64,000 bases of DNA from DAOUJW01 sp034422115. GTDB taxonomy: Bacteria; Chloroflexota; Dehalococcoidia; Lucifugimonadales; UBA2985. The stretch is from the NCBI GenBank assembly GCA_034422115.1, contig DAOUJW010000005.1:1-64000 (forward strand), given 5' to 3'. A model generated the notes under the pieces. It was not told the DNA's origin and ran no database searches. It was given only the letters and a program-made list of their open reading frames with translations. Shown piece by piece: positions 52,195-61,344 of this stretch. Every line of letters begins with the position of its first letter. Position 1 is the first letter of the stretch. The position numbers and the translations under genes are program-made.

Positions 52195-52228
52195 CACCCG
52201 CACCCACAGCCCTACTTGCCTCTGCGCC

Positions 52229-52264
52229 ATCCGGCCGTTGACAACGGCTCCCCGCAGGCCGGAT
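52229..52264. other. Overlapping alternative inverted repeats
   Basis: ATCCGGCC (52229-52236) pairs with GGCCGGAT (52257-52264), while inside it GCCGTT (52234-52239) pairs with AACGGC (52243-52248). The two stems share three bases and so compete partly. No T-tract follows. It could be a terminator of aapP or a control element for dinB. Confidence 0.5.
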
Positions 52265-52272
52265 ATTAGCAC

Positions 52273-53505
52273 ATGGGTGCTCAAATGGACAGGCGCATAT
52301 TCCACATAGACCTGGACGCCTTCTTTGTGGCGGTGGAGCGCGCCATGGACCCCTCCCTTGTTGGCAAGCCCGTGGTCGTGGGCGGGGAGCTGGGGGCCAG
52401 GGGCGTGGTGGTCTGCGCCTCATACGAGGCCCGGCCCTACGGCCTACGCGCCGGGATGCCCTTGGCCCGGGCCCAGCAGCTCTGCCCTGACGCCGTCTAC
52501 CTCAAGGGCCGCTTTGGCCGCTACCAGGAGGTCTCCCGTTCCTTCATGGACATCCTTGGAGACTACACCCCCTTCCTGGAGCCTATGGGCATTGATGAGG
52601 CCTACATGGACATGACGGGTTTCGACGGGCTGTACGGGCCCCTGGCGCAGGTTGCTGCGGACATCAAGACCCGCGTCCTCAGGGAGCTTGGAGTCACCGT
52701 GTCAGTGGGCATCGCCGGCTCCAAGATAACCGCCAAGGTTGCCTCCGACCGGTGCAAGCCGGACGGCCTCCTGGAGGTCCCCATCGGGGGCGATGCGGCC
52801 TTCCTCGCGCCCCTGGCCGTGAGGGACCTCCCCGGCGTAGGCGGTAAGACGGCCAAGGTCCTGGACGAGTGGCGTATCACCACCATCGGCGAGCTGGCCG
52901 ATATGCCGCCCGCGACGCTGAGGCGGTTGGTCGGCTCCTGGGGCGATAACCTGCACATATGGGCCTGTGGCCAGGACAACAGCCAGGTCAGCCCGCCGGG
53001 TCCGGCCAAGTCCATCAGCAGGGAGACCACCTTCACCAGGGACACCCTGGACATGGACCTGCTGGTGGGCACGCTGCACTACCTGAGCGAGCGTGTTGGG
53101 GCGGCCCTCAGGAGGGAGGAGAAGCTGGCCCGCAAGGTGGCGCTGAAGCTGAGGTACGAGGACTTTCAGACGGTGTCCAGGAACCACACCCGGCCAAGGC
53201 CCGCCTTTGGCGACGAGGACATCTTTGAGCCGGGCGTCGCGCTGTTGAAGAAGGCCCTGGAGCAGCGGCGCTCCCCCGTCCGGCTCATCGGCATAGGTGT
53301 CGCCGACTTCATCCCAAGGTCGTCCCAGCTTTCACTGCTGGAACCCGATAGCGACAGGTCGCAGGACCTGGCCCTTGCGGTGGACGCCATTCGCCGGAAG
53401 TACGGGTTTATTTCGATCCAGCGGGGCGCGACCTTCTCACTGGACCGCCACTTTGAGGTGGAGAGCGGGGACTATATGCTGAAGACCACTGCCCTGTCCA
53501 GGTAG
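52273..53505 (+). CDS. dinB: DNA polymerase IV (Y family)
   Basis: An error-prone translesion polymerase. The 410-aa sequence has the catalytic start FHIDLDAFFVAVE (Asp of motif I near residue 13), then SYEARPYGLRAGMPL, MGIDEAYMDMTG (the DE pair) and IAGSKITAKVASD, and a C-terminal little-finger region. The ATG at 52273 or 52285 could be used; the second gives a more family-like N-terminus. It runs tail to tail with the phosphoesterase gene at 53507. Confidence 0.95.
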   Translation: MGAQMDRRIFHIDLDAFFVAVERAMDPSLVGKPVVVGGELGARGVVVCASYEARPYGLRAGMPLARAQQLCPDAVYLKGRFGRYQEVSRSFMDILGDYTPFLEPMGIDEAYMDMTGFDGLYGPLAQVAADIKTRVLRELGVTVSVGIAGSKITAKVASDRCKPDGLLEVPIGGDAAFLAPLAVRDLPGVGGKTAKVLDEWRITTIGELADMPPATLRRLVGSWGDNLHIWACGQDNSQVSPPGPAKSISRETTFTRDTLDMDLLVGTLHYLSERVGAALRREEKLARKVALKLRYEDFQTVSRNHTRPRPAFGDEDIFEPGVALLKKALEQRRSPVRLIGIGVADFIPRSSQLSLLEPDSDRSQDLALAVDAIRRKYGFISIQRGATFSLDRHFEVESGDYMLKTTALSR

Positions 53506-53506
53506 G

Positions 53507-54235
53507 CTACTCAGACTCAACCAGGGACACCTGCCGGAAGTCCACACCCCTGCTTGGGTGCAGATGGACCAGGCACACCGCCCCCAGCTCACGCCCGTCA
53601 GAGGTGAGGATGGGCGCGCCGGAGTAGGCCGCGCGCACGCTGCCCTGGGACAGGTCTTCAAACAGGTCGGAGTGGCCCAGGGCCACGTAGTCGTAGCCCG
53701 TGGCCTCTATCTCATAGGCGAAGATGGGAGAGGAGCGGTCGTTCTCCACGCCTGGCGGAACGTAGAAGCCGTGGGCTATGCCAACGTGCCACCAGGGGCC
53801 GTTCCTGGGAGGCGCGCCCTGAAGGGGTCGGAAGTCCATATGGTGGTCGTAGGTGGGCCGCCCCCATACGTGGAGCTTCAGATCTTCAAAGAGAACGGCC
53901 TCACCCTCCGGGTCGCGGAGGAGGTTCACCTGCCAGGGCAGGTTCTGGAAGCCCGGATGGTTGTATATGGTGTGCTGGTCAAGCTGGTCGTGGTTGCCGG
54001 GCAGAAGCACCACCGGCATATCCAGCCGACCGAGCTGGCGAATGGTCTCGAACACCACGTCGTCCCTGACCCTGGCGTTATCGAAGAAGTCTCCTGCAAG
54101 GATTACCAGGTCGACCTCAAGCTCGTTGGCCTTGTCAACCACCTTGCCCAGGGCGGCGCACGTGGAAATCTTGTCTATGTGATTGTCCGAGGTGTGGAGG
54201 ATTCTCACCTCGTTATCGGGGCGCGTCCCGTTCAA
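53507..54235 (-). CDS. SbcD/Mre11-like metallophosphoesterase
   Basis: A 242-aa calcineurin-like hydrolase: HTSDNHID, LAGDFFDNARV, LPGNHDQLD, GIAHG and LGHSDLFED supply the metal ligands in the order of DNA-repair exonuclease SbcD. It is shorter than SbcD (about 400 aa), with no capping domain, and no SbcC gene is beside it, so the substrate may be something else. The TTG at 54235 has GGAGGG upstream. It converges on dinB, which is a hint rather than proof of a DNA-repair role. Confidence 0.75.
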   Translation of the reverse strand: MNGTRPDNEVRILHTSDNHIDKISTCAALGKVVDKANELEVDLVILAGDFFDNARVRDDVVFETIRQLGRLDMPVVLLPGNHDQLDQHTIYNHPGFQNLPWQVNLLRDPEGEAVLFEDLKLHVWGRPTYDHHMDFRPLQGAPPRNGPWWHVGIAHGFYVPPGVENDRSSPIFAYEIEATGYDYVALGHSDLFEDLSQGSVRAAYSGAPILTSDGRELGAVCLVHLHPSRGVDFRQVSLVESE

Positions 54236-55047
54236 CTACCATCCCTCCGTAGTTCAAAACGTCCGGCGGACACGCCTGCCGGCGCTAGGGAATAATACCA
54301 CGACGACGCCCGCCCTTACAACAGGTATGCGCTTGTGGAGATACGGGAGCGAGGGGCGCATTGCCGCATTGGTTATTTTCTATACGAGTTGGTATTGCTC
54401 CGCGGCAAAACAAGAAGGCGCCAAGAATATCACAAGCGCGCTCGCCCTTCGACAAGCTCAGGACGAGCGGAACGCAAACAACCGCCGTATATCCACTCAT
54501 GGCTCGACGAGACTCACCCCCGTATCAAGTACGGGGCAGGCTATGAGGAGACCTTTGCACAACTACGGTGTCATCCCGAAGTGAGCACACTTTTCGTCAT
54601 TCCCGCTTTCGCGGGAATCTATTGCCCTCTATATCAAACGTCCTGGATTCCGGCTTCCGCCGGAATGACGAAGAGGGAGCGACACGACCCCAAGTCATTA
54701 AAAGGTCTCCTATGAGCGGGAAGGCGACGTTGGCCCCTTCCGGCTCGCTGTTGAAGGACTTGATGCGGTCCTCGATCCGCCCCCTGTCCCGGGCGGGGTG
54801 GGCGTGGCGTGGGGTTGGTGAATTTGCGGTTAGTATAGCACGTTTCCCTGCCTCGGAGGACAAATTGTAACCGATAAGTCACACATATTGTCACCAATAA
54901 TTTACTGACTATTTGTGCAACAGCTTCTACAATGTTCAGCGGAGTCTTTCGTATGTTTGTTGATGGTATCGATTCACCGCGCCGTTGAGCGCATTCCGGG
55001 GCGTCGGAGCGCCGGAGGGGAAAACCCAAGGCGAAGGAGGAACTGCT
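54236..55047. other. Repeat-rich intergenic region
   Basis: No gene is supportable over 810 bp. It contains the TTCGACAAGCTCA palindrome (54439-54470), CCCCGTATCAAGTACGGGG (54516-54535), and the hairpins ATTCCCGC-TTTC-GCGGGAAT (54599-54618) and ATTCCGG-CTTCCG-CCGGAAT (54647-54666). ORFs across these are translated repeats. The last 200 bp upstream of the RCC1 gene are AT-richer and should hold its promoter, but no clear one is seen. Confidence 0.6.
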
Positions 55048-55995
55048 ATGAGAATCGTCGCATTGCTGCTACTCGCTGTGCTGCTGGCGGCCTGTGGAGA
55101 CGGAGACGGCGCGGCGGAGAATGGCGGGACTCAGGCCGCGCCGACGCCTGGCGGCGAGGCCACCGCCCAGCCGGAACCCACGGCGGAGCGGGATACCGCC
55201 AGAGAAGCGACGGCCAAGTCGGAGTTCACCTCCGCCAGCGCCGGAAATGGCCACACCTGCGGGGCGCTGAAGGACGGCACCGTGCTGTGCTGGGGCGATG
55301 ACAAGCATGGCCAGGCCACACCACCGGAGGGGGAGTTCGACTCAATCAGCGCCGGGGAGGACTACACCTGCGGGACGCTGCGGAATGGGTCCGTCCTGTG
55401 CTGGGGCGATGATGAGCATGGCCAGGCCACTCCGCCGAAGGGGGAGTTCGCCTCCGTCAGCGCCGGGTGGGACCACACCTGCGGGGCGCTGAGGGACGGC
55501 TCCGTCCTGTGCTGGGGCGATGGAGGACTTGGCCAGGCCAGGCCGCCGGAGGGAAAGTTCGCCTCGGTCAGCGTCGGGCAACTCCACACCTGTGGCGTGA
55601 AAACCGACGGCGCCATGCTGTGCTGGGGCTATGATGGCCAAGGCCAGGCCACGCCGCCGGAGGGAGAGTTCGCCTACGTCAGCGCCGGGCAGCGCCACAA
55701 CTGCGGGGTAAGGACCGACAATGCCGTGCTGTGCTGGGGCGATGATTTTGATGGCCAGGCCACGCCACAAGATGGGGAGTTCGTCTCGGTCACCGCCGGG
55801 TTCAACCACACCTGCGGGGCGCTGCGGAATGGGTCCGTCCTGTGCTGGGGCGATGATGATTTTGGCAAGGCCACGCCGCCGGAGGGGGAGTTCGCCTCCG
55901 TCAGCGCCGGGGGCGCCCACACCTGTGGGGTGAGGGCCGACGGCTCCGTCGCCTGCTGGGGCTATGACGAACGCGGTGAAGCCACGCCACCTTAG
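55048..55995 (+). CDS. RCC1-like repeat lipoprotein
   Basis: A 315-aa lipoprotein: signal to VLLAAC (Cys near residue 16), a Glu/Thr/Pro-rich linker, then seven repeats of 37 residues with the pattern EFxSVSAGxxHTCGxLxxGSVLCWG followed by a DDxxGQATPPEG stretch. These are RCC1/BLIP-II-like blades; seven make a full propeller. The ATG at 55048 follows AAGGAGG. The array ends in a TAG exactly where GAG would continue it (see 55993). It shares its leader peptide with the next gene. Binding, not catalysis, is the likely role. Confidence 0.83.
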   Translation: MRIVALLLLAVLLAACGDGDGAAENGGTQAAPTPGGEATAQPEPTAERDTAREATAKSEFTSASAGNGHTCGALKDGTVLCWGDDKHGQATPPEGEFDSISAGEDYTCGTLRNGSVLCWGDDEHGQATPPKGEFASVSAGWDHTCGALRDGSVLCWGDGGLGQARPPEGKFASVSVGQLHTCGVKTDGAMLCWGYDGQGQATPPEGEFAYVSAGQRHNCGVRTDNAVLCWGDDFDGQATPQDGEFVSVTAGFNHTCGALRNGSVLCWGDDDFGKATPPEGEFASVSAGGAHTCGVRADGSVACWGYDERGEATPP

Positions 55996-56050
55996 GGGGA
56001 GTTCATCGCAGCCAGCGCCGGGAATTCTGGAAAAGCGATGTCATATCTTG
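55993..56050 (+). pseudogene. Remnant of an eighth RCC1 repeat past the stop
   Basis: Reading on from the stop TAG (55993-55995) in frame gives GGGGAGTTC and then ATCGCAGCCAGCGCCGGG, matching the GGGGAGTTCGCCTCCGTCAGCGCCGGG of the real repeats. The TAG replaces the GAG found at that place in the other repeats. The homology fades after about 30 bases, so the remnant is short. Confidence 0.65.
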
Positions 56051-56067
56051 TGTAAAGGAGCAGTGTA

Positions 56068-57510
56068 ATGACAGATGGAAACCATGAGTTGAAACAGCTT
56101 CGACGACCAGCGCTGGCGTCCATCCACCCATCCGGGCTTGTGGTCCTTGGGACGCTCTGCATGGCCCTGCTACTCGTCGTGCTGGCGGCCTGCGGAGACG
56201 GGGACGGCGCGGTGGAGAATGGCGGGACGCAAGCCGCGCCTCAGACGGGCGCTGCGGAGACCCGGGGCACAGGCGGAGAAGGAGCGAGTCCGTCCGCCAC
56301 TTCCACGTCGCAGGCCGAACCAACACCCGCCAGGACGGACGGCTCGGAGTCGGTCTACGATTCGCTCCTGGGGGTTATTCCGGTCATTCCGGACTCCCCT
56401 AGAACGCCCCGGGCTGTATACATAAACGACTACGACGTGGTCCGCCGGATGTTTGACATCCCACTGCCAGGGCCGGGGGATGACGACGACGCGCTGGAGG
56501 CGTTTTACGACTGGAGCCCTTCCAGCAGTCGGGGCACCCCCACCCCCGCTCTGGTTGGGCACGTAGGACTTTTTTCATTTGGAAGCATTTCATTTTTGGG
56601 GTGGTATAGCCAGCGAACGTATATGCAGGATAATCTGCAGTACCTCGCTCTTGACATACGGAACGTGAGCCAAACTCTTGTTGTAAACCCGAACCTGCAA
56701 CAAGAGCCCCCGATAGAGTGGTTGACTTCGATGGACGTAGTTCGGGGCAGTTTCGATCCCCGGGCCGCTGACAGGGCCCTGGAAGCTTGCGCCGAGTGTC
56801 CACCCCACAACCGCGAAGAACACCGGGGCGTCTCCTGGTACAGCTGGGGCGAGGACTATGAAGCCGAATTCGGGATGAAATATTCACCTCCGGCCTACGA
56901 CAAATACGGCATAGGAGGACGCATCGCGGTGCTGGACGATTACGTATTCCGCACCACCGGCTCGCCCGAGATGGAGGCCATAATAGACAGCAAACTGAAC
57001 AAAGCCCCCTCCCTGGCGGACGTGGAAGAGTGGCGTCTCCTGGCGGACGGAATGTCCCGGCTGGGAGCCTACACCATGCTGCTAACCGACGGCTCCGGCG
57101 CCTATGACAAATCGGTTGAGGGGATATACACGCGGTGGTACTCCGATGTAGTCCTGACCCAGTCGGAGATGGAGGAGCAGAAACGCATACTGGCAGAGAC
57201 GGGCGGTCCCCTGCTGCGCCCCTTTGACGGATATGCCACAGGCGCCGGCATTGACGAGGACGGGCATTATTTGGCCCTGGCGCTGGTCCATACGAACACC
57301 GCCTCTGCGGAGGAGAACGTGGAACTCCTGCGCAGGAGAATTGAGGAAGGGGGAGGTTATTTTTCTGGCCCCGAAAGCTGGTCGAGTGCAGTCGATATCG
57401 ACTCTTCGGAAATCCGCTCCGAGGGACGAATGCTTCTGGCCAAGCTCAGCGTTGACTCAGAGTACCGGGTTGCGTTGCCTGAACACACTATTTTCTTAAT
57501 GCATGAGTAG
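56068..57510 (+). CDS. Hypothetical lipoprotein sharing the RCC1 gene's leader
   Basis: A 480-aa protein of unknown function. Its signal/lipobox (VVLAACGDGDGAVENGGTQAA) is almost the same as the preceding gene's (LLAACGDGDGAAENGGTQAA), so the leader and linker were duplicated while the bodies are unrelated. A Thr/Pro/Glu linker follows, then a large domain with mixed alpha/beta character and no motif I recognise. The ATG at 56068 follows AAAGGAG. It is probably transcribed with the RCC1 gene. Confidence 0.72.
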   Translation: MTDGNHELKQLRRPALASIHPSGLVVLGTLCMALLLVVLAACGDGDGAVENGGTQAAPQTGAAETRGTGGEGASPSATSTSQAEPTPARTDGSESVYDSLLGVIPVIPDSPRTPRAVYINDYDVVRRMFDIPLPGPGDDDDALEAFYDWSPSSSRGTPTPALVGHVGLFSFGSISFLGWYSQRTYMQDNLQYLALDIRNVSQTLVVNPNLQQEPPIEWLTSMDVVRGSFDPRAADRALEACAECPPHNREEHRGVSWYSWGEDYEAEFGMKYSPPAYDKYGIGGRIAVLDDYVFRTTGSPEMEAIIDSKLNKAPSLADVEEWRLLADGMSRLGAYTMLLTDGSGAYDKSVEGIYTRWYSDVVLTQSEMEEQKRILAETGGPLLRPFDGYATGAGIDEDGHYLALALVHTNTASAEENVELLRRRIEEGGGYFSGPESWSSAVDIDSSEIRSEGRMLLAKLSVDSEYRVALPEHTIFLMHE

Positions 57511-58016
57511 GCGCCGGCGGCTGCTCCAGGCGCGGCGTGGCCTTTCCATGGTGAGCTCCAGGCTATCCGGGACTCACCGTTGGCGGACCTTTGCGCAACA
57601 TGGGAAACCTGTGCATAACTCTGTCGCCTGCTAAAGGGGGATCGTCTTCAGTGTCATTCTGAACGGAGCCCTTCGGCTACGCTCAGGATAAACTGCGCGG
57701 AGTGAAGAATCCAAAGTCTCTTTTCACAAGGCTGCGGTATCCTGCTATCGAACACTTTAGATTCCTCGCTGCGCTCGGAATGACAGTGGATGGGGCTTGG
57801 TCACAAGTTACGCTAAGGTCTCCGTAGGCAGGAATCCAGGAGGGGTGGGGTATGGACTCCTGCCTTCGTACTTGATACGTGTGTGAGCCTGTCGAGCCAG
57901 AGCGTGTAGTCTGCGGGCGTAGCTGCTACCGCTCATACTTCGACAAGCTCAGTATGAGCGGTGTCGTTCACTATTACCAACACACATATGGAATACCAGA
58001 GTCAGGATGGGGGCAT
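57511..58016. other. Repeat-rich intergenic region
   Basis: No gene is supportable over 505 bp. It holds a dispersed element with GTCATTCTGAACGGAGCCCT and a matching reverse-type GGAATGACAG (about 57652-57785), a GGCAGGAATCCAGG repeat (57830-57845), and the palindrome described at 57929. The gap separates convergent genes, and ORFs across it are translated repeats. Confidence 0.6.
57929..57961. repeat. Dispersed palindrome, near copy of 17077
   Basis: Arms CCGCTCATACT/AGTATGAGCGG with core TCGACAAGCTC, followed by TGTCGTTCAC as at 17108-17118. The copied block thus extends past the palindrome into unrelated flank, which suggests recent movement or conversion. Confidence 0.85.
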
Positions 58017-58748
58017 TCAGTCCGACTTCAGCGCCCTGGACACCCCGCCAAACCTCAGCCTGAAGAGGCCCTTCATGTCGTCCGTGGCCGTCTTGATGAC
58101 GCGGACGCGCGTGTCCGGGTCGTCAACCCAGTGTACGGGAATGTCCTTGATGCGGTAGCCGCCCTTCTCCGCAAGTATGAGCATCTCCGAGTCGAAGAAC
58201 CACGCCTGGTCCTTTATCTTGGGCACCAGGACCTGCGCGGCCCTGCTGCTGATGGCCTTGAAGCCGCACTGGGCGTCGGAGAACCTTGTGAAGAACATGG
58301 CCTTGATAATCACGTTGTAGCCGCGGGAGGTGATCTCCCGCTTGAGGGCGCGCTTCTCCACCAGCGACCCCTTCATCAGCCGCGAGCCAATGGCCAGGTC
58401 GTAGCCCTCCTCGCCTATGGCGCGCACCAGGGGCGGGAACGCCTCAAGGCCCGTGGACAGGTCAACGTCCATGTAGGTAAGGATGTCGGCGTCGCTTTCC
58501 AGCCACGCCTTGCGCAGCGCGCGGCCCCGGCCCCGTATCTCCAGGCGGCTCCAGGTCACCTGCTCGTGCTCCCGTGAGAGGGACTCGGCTATCTCCGGCG
58601 TCCGGTCGGCGGAGCCGTTGTCCGCCACCACTATTCGATACGGATACGGCGAGTTGTCGCCCAGGAACTCCAGGAGATTGGCAACGCAGATGGGCAGGGC
58701 CCGCTCTTCGTTCAGGACGGGGATTACAACGTCAACCAGTGGAGGCAT
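58017..58748 (-). CDS. Glycosyltransferase family 2 (dolichyl/polyprenyl-phosphate glycosyltransferase-like)
   Basis: A 243-aa GT-A enzyme: VDVVIPVLNEERALP at the start, IVVADNGSADRT, and the metal-binding DVDLSTGLEA around residue 90. The pattern RGRALRKAWLESDADILTYMDVDLSTG is that of DPG/DPM-like transferases moving glucose or mannose to a polyprenyl phosphate. It follows purH by 7 bp on the minus strand. The ATG at 58748 is the first to give a family start, with a weak ribosome site. Confidence 0.83.
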   Translation of the reverse strand: MPPLVDVVIPVLNEERALPICVANLLEFLGDNSPYPYRIVVADNGSADRTPEIAESLSREHEQVTWSRLEIRGRGRALRKAWLESDADILTYMDVDLSTGLEAFPPLVRAIGEEGYDLAIGSRLMKGSLVEKRALKREITSRGYNVIIKAMFFTRFSDAQCGFKAISSRAAQVLVPKIKDQAWFFDSEMLILAEKGGYRIKDIPVHWVDDPDTRVRVIKTATDDMKGLFRLRFGGVSRALKSD

Positions 58749-58755
58749 TGTCGCT

Positions 58756-60318
58756 CTAGTGCCAGAAGGCGCGCTCGCCGGTGAGCACCATTGCAATGCC
58801 CGCGGCGTCAGCGGCGTCTATGGAGGCCTGGTCGTTGATTGAGCCGCCCTGCTGCACGATGGCCGCGATTCCGTAGCCGGCGGCCAGCTCCACGCTGTCC
58901 TGGAAGGGGAAGAAGGAGTCCGACGCAAGAATGGCTCCGCGGGCGCGGTCTCCGGCCTGCTCAAGGGCTATGCGGGCCGAGCCCACCCGGCTCACCTGGC
59001 CGCTGCCTATGCCCAAGGTCACCCCCGCGGCCTCGTCCCAGACCAGAATGGTGTTGGAGCGGATGTGGCGCATCAGCAGCCAGGCATCCTCCATGCCTTG
59101 CAGCTGCTCCGGCGTGGGCTGAATCCTGGTTGCCACCTTCCACGACGCCCGGTCTATGGGCGACGTGTTGGCCTGCTGGTACAGGAGCCCGCCGGGCGCC
59201 TGCTTCAGGTTCACGCTGCCCGCCGGCAGCGGCCCAAGGTCGTCCACGGTGTAGAGCACCATTCGCCTTCGGGTCTGGCGCAGGATGGCCACGGCCTCAT
59301 CGGCCGCGCCGGGCGCAACAATGGCGTCTATGTTGGAAGACTCCAGCTCGCGGAACCGGGCCACCACCTGGGCCGTCTCCACGTCCATGGGCCGGTTCAG
59401 CCCGATTATGCCGCCAAAGGCGGACGTGGCGTCCGCGTGGATGGCCTTTTGCAGCGCCTCCGCCGTCGTGGCCCCGAACGCGAAGCCGCTGGGCGTGGCG
59501 TGCTTGATGACCACCGCCGCCGGCCTGTCCATGAAGTCCCGCACACTCTCCAGAGCCGCCGACATGTCGTACACGTTGCACAGAGACGGCTCCTGGCCAA
59601 GCAACTGTGAGCCGCCGGCGAGGCTGGCGTAGCCAAGCAGAGGCTCCGTGTAGAGGGCGCCCTGCTGGTGGGGGTTCTCGCCATAGCGCAGCTCCTGCAC
59701 CCTGCGGTACGCCAGCGTGAGCTCCTGGGGGAAGGCCGCCCCGGGGTCGTCGCGGCGCAGGTATGACGCAATCAACGTGTCGTAGTAGGCCACGTGCTGG
59801 AACGCCTTCTGCGCCAGTCGCTGCCGCTCCTCCATCGAAATGCCGCCCGCCGCCATGCGCTCGGCAACCAGGTCGTAGTCCGACGGGTCGACCACCACGG
59901 CGACGAAGGGGAAGTTCTTGGCCGCGGCGCGTATCATGGTGGGGCCGCCGATGTCGATGTTCTCCAGGGCCTCATCCAGGCTCACGTCCGGCCTGGCGAT
60001 GGTGTCCGCGAAGGGGTAGAGGTTGACCGCGACCAGGTCTATGGAGGCGATGCTGCGGTTCTCAAGCTCGGCAACGTGAGCGGGCACGTCGCGGCGGGCC
60101 AGGATGCCGCCGTGGATTGAGGGGTGGAGGGTCTTGACCCGGCCGTCCATTATCTCCGGGAAGCCCGTCAGGTCAGAGACCTGCTGCACGGGCAGGTTGG
60201 CATCCTGGAGTGTGCCGTGTGTGCCTCCGGTGCTGACCAGTTCCATGCCCAGTTCCGTCAGCTTCCGTCCAAACTCCACAACCCCCGTCTTGTCGAATAC
60301 GCTGATAAGAGCTTTCAT
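58756..60318 (-). CDS. purH: Bifunctional AICAR transformylase/IMP cyclohydrolase
   Basis: Does the last two steps of IMP synthesis. The 520-aa protein has the cyclohydrolase domain (STGGTHGTLQDANL, TGFPEIMDGRVKTLHP, IHGGILARR) and the transformylase domain with ELRYGENPHQQGALY and the catalytic Lys-His in VVIKHATPSGFA (about residue 265). It is full length. It lies 3 bp after purM and begins at an ATG with the family N-terminus MKALISVFDKTGV. Confidence 0.96.
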   Translation of the reverse strand: MKALISVFDKTGVVEFGRKLTELGMELVSTGGTHGTLQDANLPVQQVSDLTGFPEIMDGRVKTLHPSIHGGILARRDVPAHVAELENRSIASIDLVAVNLYPFADTIARPDVSLDEALENIDIGGPTMIRAAAKNFPFVAVVVDPSDYDLVAERMAAGGISMEERQRLAQKAFQHVAYYDTLIASYLRRDDPGAAFPQELTLAYRRVQELRYGENPHQQGALYTEPLLGYASLAGGSQLLGQEPSLCNVYDMSAALESVRDFMDRPAAVVIKHATPSGFAFGATTAEALQKAIHADATSAFGGIIGLNRPMDVETAQVVARFRELESSNIDAIVAPGAADEAVAILRQTRRRMVLYTVDDLGPLPAGSVNLKQAPGGLLYQQANTSPIDRASWKVATRIQPTPEQLQGMEDAWLLMRHIRSNTILVWDEAAGVTLGIGSGQVSRVGSARIALEQAGDRARGAILASDSFFPFQDSVELAAGYGIAAIVQQGGSINDQASIDAADAAGIAMVLTGERAFWH

Positions 60319-60321
60319 TCA

Positions 60322-61332
60322 CTACCTCGATATGATTACTTCGTTGCCATTGACCACCTCTCCCGCCACCCGGGCCTCTGGCACAAGGAGGCGCACTGCG
60401 TCCACCTGCGATGGATCGCACGCCAGCGCCATTCCCACGCCCATGTTGAACACCCTGTACATCTCGTCCGTGGCCACCCGCCCGGCCTCCTGGATGAGGC
60501 CGAAGATGGGCGGCGCGTCCCACGCGGACTCGTGGAACCGCGCGCCCAGCCCGTCGGGGAGAATCCTTGGCACGTTCTCCGGCAGCCCTCCGCCGGTGAT
60601 ATGCGCCATGCCCTTGATGTGGCGCAGCACAGGCTCCAGCAGCGGGTAGTAGCACCGGTGCGGCCTCAGCAGCGCCTCTCCCAGGGTCTCGCCAAGCTCA
60701 GGATAGACGCTGTTCAGGACCGACGGGTCCTCCTCCACGCCGAACACCCTACGGGCCAGGGAGTAGCCGTTGGTGTGCAGCCCGTTGGAGGGAACGGCCA
60801 GCAGCGCGTCGCCCTCTGCTATGGTTGAGCCGTCCAGGATGTCCTCTTTCTCCACAACGCCCACGGCGAATCCCGCCAGGTCGAAGCCGTCCTCCGGGTA
60901 GATGCCCGGCAGCTCCGCAGTCTCCCCGCCTATGAGGGCGCAGCCCACCGCCTCGCACGCCTCCGCCACGCCCTTCACCAGGGCCTCCGCCCTGCGGGGG
61001 TCCAGGTGGCCCACGCCCAGGTAGTCCAGGAAGAAGAGGGGCTTTGCGCCGGAGGTGAATACGTCGTTGACGCAGTGGTTCACGGCGTCGACGCCCACGG
61101 TGTCGTAGCGGTCCATCAGGGTCGCCAGCTTCAGCTTGGTGCCCGGCGAGTCGGTGCTGGAGACCAGGACGGGATCGCGGTAGCCCTGAAGCCGGTACAT
61201 CCCGCCAAAGAAGCCCACGCCGCCGATGACGTTGGGCCCAAGGGTCCTGGACGCCAAGGGCTTGATGCGCTCCTTGGCCTCTTGCGCCGCCCCCTGGTTG
61301 ACTCCGGCGGCTAGGTAGGTCTCACCGGGCAT
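60322..61332 (-). CDS. purM: Phosphoribosylformylglycinamidine cyclo-ligase
   Basis: Makes AIR from FGAM in purine synthesis. The 336-aa ATP-dependent enzyme has STDSPGTKLKLA, MVNDVFTSGAKPLFFLDYL-type region, LIGGETAELPGIY and HITGGGLPENVPRIL in the expected order. The ATG at 61332 gives the usual start, and it is 12 bp after purF and 3 bp before purH. Confidence 0.96.
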   Translation of the reverse strand: MPGETYLAAGVNQGAAQEAKERIKPLASRTLGPNVIGGVGFFGGMYRLQGYRDPVLVSSTDSPGTKLKLATLMDRYDTVGVDAVNHCVNDVFTSGAKPLFFLDYLGVGHLDPRRAEALVKGVAEACEAVGCALIGGETAELPGIYPEDGFDLAGFAVGVVEKEDILDGSTIAEGDALLAVPSNGLHTNGYSLARRVFGVEEDPSVLNSVYPELGETLGEALLRPHRCYYPLLEPVLRHIKGMAHITGGGLPENVPRILPDGLGARFHESAWDAPPIFGLIQEAGRVATDEMYRVFNMGVGMALACDPSQVDAVRLLVPEARVAGEVVNGNEVIISR

Positions 61333-61344
61333 GGGGCCTTGCCA

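Noticed and set aside
54335..54715. ORFs of 61-133 residues before the RCC1 gene
   Set aside because: They read across several dispersed repeats (peptides such as FVIPAFAGI and SWIPASAGMT) and lack start signals.
57879..58577. A 232-residue plus-strand ORF
   Set aside because: It is antisense to the glycosyltransferase gene and starts in repeat sequence.
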